Shown here in pieces: positions 1 through 13,045 of a DNA stretch of 64,000 bases. The translations under genes were made by a program, and so were the position numbers. The stretch covers positions 186,001-250,000 of the forward strand of contig NC_090132.1 of assembly GCF_040581485.1 (NCBI RefSeq), read 5' to 3'. The stretch is from Linepithema humile (taxonomy: Eukaryota; Arthropoda; Insecta; Hymenoptera; Formicidae). The notes under the pieces were generated by a model. The model searched no databases and was not told where the DNA came from. It saw nothing but the letters and a program-made list of their open reading frames with translations. The first letter of the stretch is position 1, and every line of letters starts with the position of its first letter.

Positions 1-1149
1 TCATAAGAGATCCTTAGCTTTCTAATAATCTTGAATATTAAAATTTTCGCGTTCTGTAAATTGTAGGATTTTCAATTTCCAATTCTTGTATATTTTGATT
101 TTAAAGTTTTTGAACTGGAAAGTTCTCTAATCTTTTGAAAATATTTTCGAGGAAAAATTATTACAAAATTTTTGTTCTATTCTAATTTTTTAATTCTTAT
201 GAAAATGTCTTGAAATTGTGGCTCGGAGAATAAACGGATTTTTCTTATTCTCAATCTAGATCTTTTTTAAATCATTTATGTAAATTATTGGATCTTATAT
301 ATGTAAAAACACGTATATAAAATAGAGTTATATAGAATGCAAAATTCTTCATTATAATGAATGCATGTTCAGTCTTCATTATAATTAAACAAACATATGG
401 AAAAAAGTCGAACAACAGGTAAAATAAGCAGTTCAATTTCCTATTCCTATTTTGCGTTAATCAATAAAATAGAATAAACTTTAATATATATATATATACA
501 ATATTTTTTATTCATTTATCTATATATTTTATCTACAGAGAACATTGTTTAGATATAAATGAAGAGAGCTTCATTGTTACTAACATTAAATCTAAGCTGT
601 AATTTTTTATATGTTCTCTATTGTATATATCAGATAGGAAATCAGATAGGAACAAGCTTTTGCAAACTCAGTAACAAATTCGTAATATACAACTGCACAC
701 CAAAGAAGTCTTTTTTTTTTCTAACTTTCTCAATGATAATAATATTTTATTTCATTGTACTTACTAGGCAATAAACTCTCAAACTTTTATATATCTCTTT
801 GAATTCCTTCAAAGAATTGAATAAAAAATTTTAACAAAAATACATAATATACGCTATAAAAACTGATTAATATGGAAACATCTTTTATTCAAAATATTTA
901 AACCTCTTATATAATCTTACAAAGTAAACTCATCCTGCAATTATAAATTATAAATTATGATTTTGTTAAAAATAATCAAGTTCAACGTCATAATCCAATT
1001 TACAGTGAAAAGCCAAGGGCTTGAATCACATTTTCAGTACAATATTTATAACCAATGGATATAAAATCGTATTACAATGCCAATTGTATATTGGTTACAT
1101 TGATATTATATGTAAATATATATGTATTTTTCTTAATAGAACAATGTTG
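1..1149. other. AT-rich sequence 3' of ADCK5, no gene seen
   Basis: Strongly AT-rich DNA with short poly-T and TATA runs. The only open frames are short and of low complexity (for example 559-774), with no recognisable domain or splice context. The 3' untranslated region of ADCK5 (transcribed leftward) probably occupies the part next to 1150. I see no gene. Confidence 0.6.
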
Positions 1150-4100
1150 CTAAAGTGTTTGTAAAATTGGTGTAACATCATAATTGAGTAATTTTAAGAG
1201 AGTTAAATAAACTTTATTTATCCATTGCAGAAGATTGTTGTAGCTGAAAAAGAAAAAAATGTAAATATATTTTTTACTACAAACAACTGTTGTTGCACAA
1301 TACAAATATATCAGAATTGAGCAACGAATTAAATAATCATTTTTTATCTACGATTGCAGTATAGACCAGAAATTTTAATTTCATATAGATCACATTATTA
1401 TTCTTTTTCATAAAAGGTATAATTAGAAATTCTCAAAAAAATTATAATTGTTTATCAAATAATAATAAACTATAAAATCTCTCCAATCTTAATTTGTATT
1501 ATTAAACAGTGATGACAAAAATTAATTTATTTCGATATTTAGTGTAAGAGAAAATTTGACATAATCTCTCAATTTTGAGGTCGACATAGTTACAACGAAG
1601 GACTAAAAATCTCAAATAACTTACAAAATGCGAATTTCGAATTTTGTAACGTAGAAAATACCAGCGATGATTTTGTAAAAAGGTTGTTTTGCAGTTTGAT
1701 ATTTCCCACGTGTTGCAATAATTGCCATCAGTCTATACCGATTGATAACGTCTCCATGATCCTTGATAATAGCACGTACTGTATTTAAATTTCTAAAAGA
1801 AAAGGAAATAATAAATCTGTAGTAACATGAAAAGCGAATTAAAAATGATTTTATTTTAATTACCTGAGTATTAGCATTATACTTTTAGGCATCGATCTCA
1901 ATATAGCTGTTATTTTATCAAATCGCTCTTGAGTCTTCTTTATCATATACTCATCCAATGTGATGTTGTTCGGACGTGATGTAAAGGAAACTTTATATGG
2001 TGCCTGAGATAACATTTCTGCTAATAGTACATAATCTGAAATATTACATATATACATATATAAATGCATTACAGCATTTTGCAAAATTCCAAGTATAAAA
2101 ATTGATAAATTAATTCCTCTTAGCCTTCTACGTATAAAAATACGTATTAAGATGAAGTCATTCCCCCGAATTAATTGCAAGTATCGACATGTCGTAAACA
2201 AATGCCCTGATAAAAATTAATATATTGCAAGTTTTCAGAATTTGACAAAAATTGTAAGATATGGCATATTTTGTACGAATTTATCATATTTTTTTTTAGA
2301 AATGATTCATAAGAATATAACAAATTTGCGCGCGCGCGTACAGAATATATCATATCTTACAATTTTTGTCCAATTCTGATAACTTCTGACATATTTATTT
2401 TTACCAAGGTGTAAATAGCAGTTGCTATATGATATATGTACGCACCTTCCACATTCAAATTACTTGCAAGAGCTTTCAAGGAGCTGTCATCTCTCAAGAC
2501 CATTGATTCCCAAAAATTGCACAAAATATGTCTTATCTTCTCTGATACGTGTTCGTACAAGCCATGATCTAGTAGTACTATTTGCGCTTTCTTGTCTTTC
2601 CCCTTTCTTATGAGAACTGCGCAAATCAACATTGTCTATAATATATGTATATTATGTCATACTTTTGGTTATTAAGACTCCATTAAGTCGCACTTATTGA
2701 AAAAAAGAATACATGTGTCTCTTATTTTGATCTACAATGTATCCAAAGTTTATTAAAAAATTGAAAAGGAATACTTAAATATATGTATATTTCCTTATTA
2801 GTAATACTGCAGGCTGATACTATTCCTTTTAAAAAATATTATTTTATTTGGGAAATAATACCATTTCCTGGATGTGGATCAGCGTGTACAAACCCTGTGT
2901 GAAATATTTGTTCTCCCATTAAAGTAATCAGCTTCTGATCAATATCTGCAAGATTTAAATCTTCAGCCTGGATTCCTTCTATATCGGTTATTTTAATTCC
3001 GTCGATCCACTCTGTTGTGAGAATCCTCTAAAAATATAATTATAATTATGATAAAAATATTGAGCAACAAAGGATTCAACTAAAGAATATATATATTGTA
3101 GTTTAAGAATCTTTTTACAAACTATCATTTCAAAAAAGATTATTAGATATTCATAATTTTTTGTAAACTCCGATATTTTTCAAGTTTAAAGTGTTGAAAG
3201 ATTGAATTCTCTAAAGGCAAACAACTATAACAAACAGTCTTGCATGAAACAGTGCCAGAAAATTCAATCTCACAAATTCTATCCTAAGAATTTTTATTGC
3301 TTAGATTAAATAAAGAAAAAAGAAAAGAAAAAAACAAAGAAAATAACCTTACTACTGAGATTCCAATAAACTTTTGGTATATATGCGTAATTGAATTTCT
3401 TCAAGTCTTTAGCACATTGTTCCCCGTTCTTTCCTTCGTTCTCAAAGTCCAGTTCCATACGCAGCGTGTCAATCATTTCCTTATAAATTGAAACAAATTT
3501 TGTATAAAGAAAAAATTTTTACTTGGTACAGAACAAGAACAGTTACGATAAACATATACAATGTTCAGAAATGATTGCAATAAATACATATTGTATGCTT
3601 ACATCCAGTACCCAATGCAAATCGAATTTTGGATGTATAATAGTAATAGCCTTTAATAAATAAACTATCGCATTCAAATCGGATAGGAATCGATCGTGAA
3701 GATCGATATATTGTACTTTGATAGCCACTTTGTTCCCATCAAGAGTAACACCTTTGTATACCTATTCAATATGATTTACAATAAAATTAATAAAACATAG
3801 ATTTGTATTAAACAACAGATTTTTGTAATAATTTTACAATAGAATGTAATTTAGAAAAGAAACGCTTATATGTATATTTTATTTTTCATACCTGAGCTAA
3901 ACTAGCAGCCGCGACTGGTTCCGGTTCAATCTCGCGTAACATTTCTTTCGATTTCTTGCCAAAATCTTGTACAAATATTTCTTCCATTTCGTCCTTCTCT
4001 CGAATCAAGCATTTGTCCTTAATAAGTATGCAACAGAATTATTTAAACATATTATTAATTACCATAATAGTCTACCTTTTTCATTGGATTGCGGGCTTAG

Positions 4101-4892
4101 ACTTATGTGGAAAAGGGCATTTCAGTATATGTAGAGTTCAGTAGTGTTATAAATATATTGCAAAGATGTACCTGTAATGTTGACAAACTTTTCGTATATT
4201 CTTTCGGTAAAATATTATTCATCGCCGCTAAGCCTTGTCCAAGCTTTATGTAAATTCCGCCGTTCTGCAAGCATCCCTGAACGATTCGATCGGCGGACCT
4301 TTGATGAATTTCCGATTCCGTACAACCCATTATAGGGGCAATCAAGTAATCCATAGATATAGTCATACCAATTTTCAACGATCTTGTAAATCTAAGCCAA
4401 CTTCCTAGAACACTTTTTACAACTCTTTTCTTCCTTGAAGGCAAAAAGGCGTAACTAACGCTCAACAATGTCACTCCTGCGATGGCAAATCAATATTTGT
4501 AAGGAAAAGTTATTAATAAAAATATAACTGAATTTTTAAGCAAATTAAGTTTTCTCTATGCTTTTAGATATTAGATTTTTTAAATTTTAGATTCAGAAAT
4601 TTTTTAATTACATTTTAGAATATAAAACATGACAATTATTTACTTTTCTGTCAATTTCAAACAAAGATAATTTTAACGAAAACTTAACTTGAATTTAATC
4701 ATCAAGAAATTTAAAACTCATAGTGAGAAATAGTGTGATAAAATAGATATATCATTAAATATACAAATTTCAATAAATATGTATATATTTACCTGTACCA
4801 ACATATTTGAAGCGTTTGGAAAATAACAGACGAGTTGCAAAATAATTGCTGCTATTCACACAGCCAAGCAATCTTGTTCGTAACATTATCAT
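1150..4892 (-). CDS. ADCK5: ADCK5-like aarF domain atypical kinase (10 exons)
   Basis: Atypical kinase-like protein of the UbiB/ABC1/ADCK family, ADCK5 branch, probably mitochondrial. Exons on the minus strand: 4892-4793, 4476-4172, 4017-3892, 3761-3603, 3479-3348, 3027-2862, 2616-2446, 2035-1864, 1792-1625 and 1243-1150, giving 530 residues in one frame (human ADCK5 is about 580). Visible motifs are the family-specific KLGQG near residue 111, the AAAS loop before the exon 3/4 junction, the VAIK lysine near 192, HADPHPGN near 323-329 (catalytic loop and metal-binding Asn), and LLDHG near 346 in place of DFG. The N-terminus is short and Arg-rich, as in a mitochondrial presequence. Identity rests on recalled similarity to vertebrate ADCK5, such as the stretch VKVQYIDL-DRF. 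The last exon is the least certain: reading through 1625 instead would end one codon further on at TAA. Confidence 0.93.
2238..2378. repeat. Small inverted repeat in an ADCK5 intron
   Basis: Two near-complementary arms of about 28 bp (2238-2265 and 2351-2378, around CAGAATTTGACAAAAATTG) flank an 85-bp spacer inside the intron between exons 7 and 8 of ADCK5. The spacer holds a short CG dinucleotide run. It looks like an old short foldback element. I found no clear target-site duplication. Confidence 0.55.
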
Positions 4893-5618
4893 GAATTGAT
4901 CAGTCGTCTTCTCAGCAAATTCATTACATTATCCGGCTCTCGTATATTTATTGGACGTCTTATGCACCTGATGACTATATACATAAAAATACATATATAA
5001 AATGTGGCAGAAAAAATTATCCATTATTATTTTATTAAATTATTATTCTATTAAAACAAATTATAAAGTAATAAAGTTTATGAGACAATGTTACCGTCAT
5101 TGTAACAGCATTATTAGAATTTTAAGATTTGTCGGGTTGCTCTTCGTAAAACAAATAGATTACTCTTGTTATGCCGATTAAAATAATCATATTTTTTTGC
5201 ATATAAGTGCACTAATGTGCTATTGGATTTTAAATAAAGTTACACATTTCGTTACATTAAGTGTAATTATAGATTTTATATAGAACCGAGCAATATTAAG
5301 ATAAAATGTTATGCATAATATTTTCTCCAAATGCTTTACTCGATTGTCACATAAGAATGCAAAGATAAATAGCTGTCGGATTGTAAAGAACAACTCACGC
5401 GCATGTTAGCAACATGATAAGGGAAAAAGTGTCAATAATCTCCAACGAGATAGCAACCACTGTGATTGCTGACATAAGTTAGTAGCTACATAGCACGTGA
5501 ACAGCCGGTTCGGAATTGCGTGACCGTTGCGGAATAGTGACCGTGAACTGATCACATCATTGGCAGCGTTTACAACGCTGATAAGTTGTATATAGTTACC
5601 CAATTATTCATTAACAAA
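4893..5618. promoter_or_regulatory. Divergent upstream region shared by ADCK5 and the BtpA-family gene
   Basis: A 726-bp gap separates the start codons of two head-to-head genes, so both promoters must lie here unless a 5'UTR intron places one elsewhere. The part at about 5390-5600 is less AT-rich than its surroundings. I see no convincing TATA box or other defined motif. Confidence 0.5.
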
Positions 5619-8266
5619 ATGCTGAAATTCCGGAAATTATTTCCACAATCTTGCTCGATTATAGGAATGGTGCACGTGGAAGCGCTGCCTGGTATAGCAA
5701 ATTCGCGTCTGTCTTTACTGCAAGTGATATCTGTGAATCATATTAAAGTAAAAAAGTTCAATTAACAACGATCTAATCGGCAAATCTGTTTTGGATTTTT
5801 TCTCTTTTTTATTATATTGTAAATAAATCTTTTTAAAAATTTATGAAAGAAATATGTGTCTCTGTTTAGGTACACCAAAATATGAAGGCTGCGTCGAAAA
5901 GATTGTAAAAAATGCAATAAAAGAAGCGTTAATATATGCTGAATGTTGCGTGGTAAATAGTTTATACATATATATTAATACATTAATAAAATATATATTA
6001 ATTTATAAAGTCAATGACGGAATGAGAATCCAAATCTGATATTTTTAAAGATTTGAAATTAAAAATTATTTAGATAAAAAGATAATAAATTCTGGCGCAA
6101 CTTCTCTTCAACAAAGATATACCAATCACTTCTAAATAGCAACAAATTGTAAACACAAAATTTGTAATTTTATATTTTGATTTCTGAATACGTTCTTGTA
6201 CTAATATGTGCATTAATTCAAATATTCCGCAAACTTTTCAGGATGGTATTTTGCTTGAAAATATGCATGATATCCCTTACGTTAAGCAACGGGACACGTC
6301 GATGGAGATTACAGCTATGATGACTAGAATTTGCGCAGAAATTAGGAAAATCACACCACAAAATATTGCATGCGGCGTACAGGTATTTAAAATTTATCAA
6401 GTTATTTCATTATAATTCTTCTTAATCTCGTATGAATTTGTTTGATCCAGTTTGTTGTTTTATTAATGATGTTAAGTTTGAAAGATTAACCAATACTTTG
6501 ATTCATCACTTGTCAATTGATTATTATTAAATTTCTTAATCGATTCAATATTATTGTTCAATGTAGATACTCGCAGGATGCAACAAAGAAGCGATCGCGG
6601 TTGCCAAAGCTGCAGGATTGCAGTTTATCAGAGCCGAAGGGTTCATCTTCTCTCATGTGGCTGATGAAGGTTTGATTGACGCAAGCGCTGGAACTTTATT
6701 GAGATATAGAAGACAAATTGACGCGAATGACGTACTCATTTTTGCTGATGTTAAAAAAAAACACAGGTAAGATTCCGAGTTAGAGCTTAAGCTTATTTCA
6801 CTCTTGAGCGTTTTATCGACGAGGAATTTACATGTTGCCCGAAAAGTGGCAAAAAATCGTGGAAAACGAGGAAAAATATTTCGATTAAAAGATAAAATAT
6901 TCAGATTTTCGTTGATGGTTGAGGAAATTTGGCAAAAGAATTCGAAATAGCTCAGCTAATAGAAAACATTTTAAGAATCGGATTACATATCATTGATACA
7001 TATTTTGTACATGTATGTATAATATTTTAATTTTTCAATTCCACTTAAAAAAAACACTATTTTTATAGTGCGCACGCGATCACTTCCGACGTGAGCTTGT
7101 TGCAGACGGTAAAAGCTGCAGAATTTTTTCTAGCGGACGGCGTTATACTAACGGGCAATGCAACTGGCGAAGAAGTAAACGTAAAGGATCTTGGAGGTAC
7201 GTCAGGAATAACTTGATAATTTTCATATTTATGAAAAGTGTATAAAATAAAATTCAGTAAGATGTCTTTCATAGATTATTATTTCTAATAGCAAATACAA
7301 GTGTTTCTTCGCATAAAGTTCGATATTGAGAATTACGTATTTAATGTTACTTGTCGAAATAAAATATTTTTATCATAGCTCATTTTCAGTGACTTTATAA
7401 ACAATTTTATATTATAAATCATTCATCGTACTTTTGTTAAAAATCAATATCCAAAGATAAAATAAAAATAGAGCATTTACATAGCATTTTAATTGAAAAA
7501 AATTAACATTTAAATCTCGGAAACGATTCTATCTACAATAAAAATTGATGATCTTATGATGGGTCTTTTTCTATACAACCTTTCTTTGAGAAATTTTTTG
7601 TAATTCTTAATTTTCAAGATATCGAAGATACTAATATTATATTTTCGAAAATAAAACAAATATTAAAGATGAAATAATATTTCAGTATCCAGTGCTACAT
7701 AAAATTTTGACATAAAAACTTTTACACATAAATTTTACAAATTACTGAAAAATTAGCACAATTTCATAAACAAATATACATAAAAACAACGCAACACAAA
7801 ACATTAAGTACATAAATCTTCGACTCTACTTCACTAGCTATGTTTGTATCGATTTGTATCATTGCAGGAAAGCACTTTTATCTCGACAAGTGTCACACTG
7901 TATCAATTGTATTCCTTGCTAAAAAGTATTTATATAGATCGAATTTTGTGTAGCAAACAATAAGTTTGAAATAAATTCATAAATCGTGATGATGAGAAGC
8001 AAGGGTTGAATTTGAGTGAAACAGAGCGTGAAGCAGATGTCATATTATCACGTGTATATCTTACAGAAGTGCGGAAGCACATCGCAGCGAGGCTGCCCGT
8101 GTTAATTGGTTCGGGCGTGACGTTGGACAACGTGGACAATTACGTGGATGCGGCTGATGCATTGATTGTAGGATCGCACTTGAAGACGGCCGGCCGATGG
8201 GAGAACGCGCTCGATCCAGAAAGAGTTCGAGCCCTTGTCGGATATTTGAAAACTCGACGGCAATGA
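5619..8266 (+). CDS. BtpA-family TIM-barrel protein (F13E9.13-like)
   Basis: Member of the BtpA family, predicted phosphate-binding TIM barrels known from bacteria (photosystem I biogenesis in cyanobacteria) and from animals as 'F13E9.13-like, mitochondrial'. The animal function is not established. Exons: 5619-5691, 5870-5952, 6242-6382, 6567-6766, 7069-7196 and 8067-8266, giving 274 residues with all phases matching. Family landmarks are GMVHVEALPG at residues 16-25, ENMHDIPY in exon 3, FIRAEGF in exon 4, FADVKKKH at the exon 4/5 junction, and the C-terminal barrel loops LIGSGVT and ADALIVGSH. The domain starts almost at the first Met, leaving little room for a long mitochondrial presequence. 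The last intron (870 bp) is AT-rich and contains nothing I recognise. It lies head-to-head with ADCK5. Confidence 0.9.
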
Positions 8267-11200
8267 GACGGTTATGTTATGATTGTAGCGAGCGAGTGAG
8301 AGAGTTGAGAGAGCTATCTACCAGCCGGAGCAACAGCTACCTACGAGGAACTGTTCGACCAGCTGAGCGAATTCCCATCTTCGCAATCAACTCTACCGTC
8401 AGAGCTGAGTAACTGCGCATTCGCGAAGCGGTGCCTCGAGATTCGCACACTGTGAAGTCGCATCAAGTATAAAAACAATATCATTCTAAAAGAAAATTAT
8501 TTATCAATCGCGAGAATTATTGAGGAAATTGTACAAACTTTCCACAACAATTTCTGTATTAATTGTTAAGAGTTACGATTAAGCATCCTACCATTGTCCT
8601 TTCTCCTATACTACATTCGCCTATACTACACCGCTTTTCTGCTTCAAGGGGAATTTTCCTTCCACCTCATTCCACTTTCCTCTACATATATTTCAAGATC
8701 CCCTCTTCGCTACTCCTCATACAATCAACTCACTCGCTTTCGCCTCACTCCTTCTCGTGCCTCTCTTTTTCTCTCAAACCCCTCACTATGACTTCTCCCC
8801 TCTCGTCTCACCACCACGTTCACTACGAATCTCTCCCCTTCCGTTTCACCATCCTTGTCGCCAACTGCTTTTCACCCCCGCATCGCCCTCGTCCTCGGGC
8901 TTTACGGGTCGCCCAGCCAGCCAGCCAGCCAACAGTCGAAATCAGCTGACGGCGAGCAGTTGTTACCACGGCTCCTCAAACACAAGACAAGTGAGTACAT
9001 CTTCGCGAATTTTTCCGACCGTCCTCGACAGTCCTCGACCGTCCTTTGTGTTTTCCCGCTTTCCCTTCTTACAGTGTTAAACTTTGCATTTTTCTCTTCA
9101 TGTTGTAGCGCGTCGTTGAAGAAAAGACGCTGCGACATAACTGATAAAGACGTCAATGACGATAGATTTTTTTCTGGTTATTTTATTATATAATCATTCA
9201 CATTTGTCATAATTTTGGAAATGAGTTACGAGACGGATGACATGTTAAAGAAATTCGGATAAGAAGAAAAACTACACCTGTTAACTGCAAAACGAGTGAT
9301 GATTTTTTGTGGTTGCATTGTTACGTTTTACTTGTGTCAAAGCTGCGTTGTGATACACGGATGTGCAGAAAAGTGAGGGAAATTCGGATGAGAAAGGAAA
9401 ATGAGGTGATTCTGCGCAAGAAGGTAAAGCGAAACTGACTGAGATAGTCTGACGAAGAATTTGTTTACCTTCTTTATCGCGTAGCGAGCTATTTTACGAC
9501 GATCAATATGTGTGCGTGCGTACGTACGTGCGCGAGCTCGCGCGCGCGCGTGCGCGCGTGTGGGTGTGTGACGAGTGCGCGCGCGCGTAATGTGTGTAGT
9601 GTATGATGGAATTAAGGAAATTTTAGAAACAGAAGAGGGAAATGATGGATTTAGAGCATCGGACGTAAGGAAGGCTGTCACAAAAACGTTTTCGTAAATT
9701 TTTGTAAAATTATTATTTTCTTAATGGAATTGTTTATACTCTGATTTTACAAGAAAACATGACAAACATTGGAAATTAGAACAATAATTTTGCAGTCTCG
9801 ACGAAATTTATTTATCAAAATTTGCTAAAGAAATACGAAGAACGTTGGAAAAAGACATCAATCGAAACAAATTATACAAGACTATTTATCTAATTCTTAG
9901 ATTTTCTTATTGTTATCATGCAAAATATTTTTATAACTTTATAAAATTTATCTACAAAATTTTGAACAAAGAACGAACAGGAAAAATGTAGAAAACAAAA
10001 CAACTTTGATTTCGAAACTCAAATTGCGCTTTGTAAATTGATTTAATTGCTGCATTTATGGTAGGTATTTTTCTTTGTAAAAGAGAAATTTTTATATTAA
10101 ACATTTCAAACAATTGAAAACACAAACGAATTAAAAGGACACCAGTACAATAGAAATAGCAATTTCAGCAATTTCAGCTGGAATTCGTCAATTACACATT
10201 CAGTTGCTTGTTATTGCGCAATTTATTTATTATAATTAAAGAGATTCTTGTGTTAATTGTGTATTTGCCTGGACGGCCTAACGTACTATACAAAATATAT
10301 CTCGAGAATCGCGAACAAATTTAGTTACGCTTTAACTTCTCGGATTCTAGCGTTAGCCGAGTGCTTAGTGCCCAGAATGATGTAAGTCATTTAACCAATT
10401 GTGGAATAAGCCAGAATGATGTCATGGCAAAAATAAATTATACAAACTTCTCTTTAATTCTTTCGTCTGTGAAAATTACTCAAACATGGCTATTAATCAG
10501 TTAGTAATTATTGTTGATAAAACGCCCCGATTTGACATATTTATACAAAATGTTCCACTGTCATATTAATTATGACATTTTTTTGACGAGTTACATTGTA
10601 GAACCTGTTTATATTTATTGAAAATCTAATTTTATTTATTATTTAGTAAATCGTTACTTGTTACATTTTTAAAATGTTTTATATTAGAAAAATTATAAAA
10701 GGAAGGAACAGGGAAAAGAAAAGAACAGAAGAAGATGAAATCAGAACAAAGAGAAGGGAAGAAAGAGAAAAGAGAAGAGAGAAAAAGATGAGTAGAAAAG
10801 CGAGGAAATGGATAGAGAAATTGTAAATGTACGTTTCAATTGGCTATTTGTGATATGTAGTTGGCGCATAATTATGCATCGAAAAAAAAATTATTTGCTA
10901 AGGGAGGATTGGCTGTCTTCCAGAGAAAAGCAAATTGAAGATCAAGGTTGCCATAATCGCCTGCCCACGAAAACATGTCGAGATTACATAGCGATGACGG
11001 AAAGAGCAGGGTCTCAGATAAAGAGAGTTAAATAAAAATACATTGATTCAAAAATCCATTTTAAAATCTAGTAGTCTCGGTATCTAAAAATACCATCCGA
11101 GCGGACTAAATAGTGCAGCAGTCGGATTTTTAAAGTAGTATTTAAAGTTGACCGCTAAATGTTGAGAAACAGTTTCTATATTATTATATTGTATTGTATA

Positions 11201-11401
11201 GAGTACATATTGTAAAATTATATCTGTATTTTAAAGCACATCTAAAGGTACCCTTTACTTTATGCGATGTACAATATAAATATACATGTACATATACATA
11301 TATTCAATACTGGTTCAATACTAAAATACTTAATAAAAACTATTTGATATTTAATCTCTAATTTATTTATTCTTACAGCTCGTTAATTTTACATGTTGCA
11401 G
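8267..11401 (+). other. TP53INP: Upstream region of TP53INP with likely 5'UTR exon and first intron
   Basis: A less AT-rich, pyrimidine-rich stretch (about 8560-8990) ends in the donor CAA|GTGAGT at 8990/8991. It probably holds the promoter and an untranslated first exon of the TP53INP gene, spliced to the acceptor at 11401/11402. This is inference from position and splice motif only. The intron contains an alternating purine-pyrimidine tract (9510-9600). The open frames at 8563-9193 and 10808-11035 have no domain and are not called. Confidence 0.45.
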
Positions 11402-11418
11402 GTGTCGAGCAGATCAGC

Positions 11419-13045
11419 ATGTTGGGTAACTTTGTCGGTTATTTGTTTGGAAATAGTTACTCTGGCACGCAGGAGTCGCTCGAAGAGGATCCTCGAACTC
11501 GCGGGATAATGCGGAGATTCAGGCAAGTGGCGGTTGAGGACGATGAATGGATCCTCATTGATCGAACTGGTACATAATTTACCGTTTTTTTCTGTACTAT
11601 ATTTTATTTGAAATTATTTCATAGTTTATACAAAAGAGATCAGCAAGATCAAACTTTAAATATAATTTGTTTTATACGAGTTTAAATACAGTGTACAAGA
11701 AATAATTATGAACGACAAAGAGATAATTACGATGTGTTTTTCTATTATTGTTTTGTCATTAATCTTCATTGCGTGTTTATTTAACTTTTTTACGGATTTG
11801 CCATGCTGATAGTGTTATTTACCATAAATATTATCAACTTCAAGACGATTATTTCGAATATTATTATTGACTTTTTCAATCTTATTTCTTTAACCATACT
11901 TTCCTTTTTTATTTTTATATTTCTTCACATTATTTTCATTATTTCACTTGATTACGCTGACGCGTACACCTTCCCTTTGTTCCAGTTGAGGGTACACCGG
12001 AGGAGCCGTGGTATGAAATGCCACCGGCAGTGTTCACACAAGAAGGTCCCATAAAAGTGGCAACCTCACCCATGGAAAATCTGCTGATTGAACATCCTAG
12101 TATGTCCGTTTACTCCGTCGTGTCGGGAACGACATCTCCTGTTGTCGCTCCGGATACTCCACCTCCCTCGCCGGACGGATGGACGGAGGACCAAAAGAAA
12201 GTCGATATCGTTCACGATGTCTCCCGAAACGCCAATGTTCTCCAAAATGTCCCCCCGGTACAGCCAGCTAATCTCTCGTCCTCCATGCTGTGCACCGTGT
12301 CCACATGTCCACTCTTAAACTGCAATCCGGATCAAAATAATATCGACGAATTGTCGCGCAGAGTTGTCGAAGAATTGCAAGCCATCCACAATGTAAAACT
12401 ACCTGCATTCGATAGCAATAATAACAGAGCCAAGATTGGAAATCAGCTCCGATCCGCTCAGGAGCGAGCTCAAGAGGTAATGTCAAAATTTCAAAATCTT
12501 CGAGAATATGTTAGTATTGTAAAGTAGAATCGAATCTAGGAACTCGAAAAAAGAAGGGGGGGGGGAGAGAGAGAGAAATTTGTATTATATGATATCATCG
12601 TAACTCTAAAAAGAAGGGGGAGAAAGCAAGAGTAGTTTATTGTTCTTATAGAATATTGTAATAGTTAAAAAAGAAAATATCGATTATAACTATTAAAAAC
12701 GCATATTTTTTTTAAATATTTGATCTTTGGAAGAAGAATTCTGTCTCCGTAGATTCGCGCCTAAATTAAAAAAAGAGATCCAAATTATAGAACTGTCATT
12801 AAAAAAGTCTTTATTAACTCTTGATTCATTGTTCTTTGGTATATTTATTTTTAGAATTCTCAAAAAACTTTTAAAAACGTCTTTTTTTAATTGCATAGGT
12901 GCTGAAGAAGCGCTCCACTCAATGTTTGAAGAGAGCTCGCCTGGAAAAGAACAACAAAGTGCGCCAGACAAAAGGCAAACGACTTCGTCGTCAGGATCGT
13001 TTACGCGTTTGTCATAGCGGCGCTAACAACAACAGGAAATGCTAG
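11419..13045 (+). CDS. TP53INP: TP53INP/DOR family autophagy and nuclear coactivator protein
   Basis: Orthologue of tumour protein p53-inducible nuclear protein 1/2 (DOR in Drosophila). These proteins shuttle between nucleus and autophagosomes and bind Atg8/LC3. Coding exons: 11419-11569, 11986-12476 and 12899-13045, giving 262 residues. The acceptor at 11402 leaves 17 bases of leader before the ATG. The N-terminal DDEWILID (residues 41-48) is the family LC3-interacting motif, with W44 and I47 as core. LLIEHPSMSVY (about 83-93) is the second family signature. The basic C-terminus (KKRS, KRAR, GKRLRRQDRLR) matches the conserved tail that directs nuclear and nucleolar location. The middle is Ser/Pro-rich and probably disordered. 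An AATAAA lies at 13500-13505. Identification is by motif; whether the insect has a single paralogue cannot be told here. Confidence 0.9.
12557..12577. repeat. G/GA simple-sequence tract in TP53INP intron 2
   Basis: A run of nine or so G residues is followed by a GA repeat inside the last intron of the TP53INP gene. It is a microsatellite with no other evident role. Confidence 0.7.

Noticed and set aside
8563..9193. Several overlapping open frames in the pyrimidine-rich stretch
   Set aside because: Ser/Pro/Leu-rich frames expected from CT-rich DNA; the region is better explained as promoter and 5'UTR exon of the TP53INP gene.
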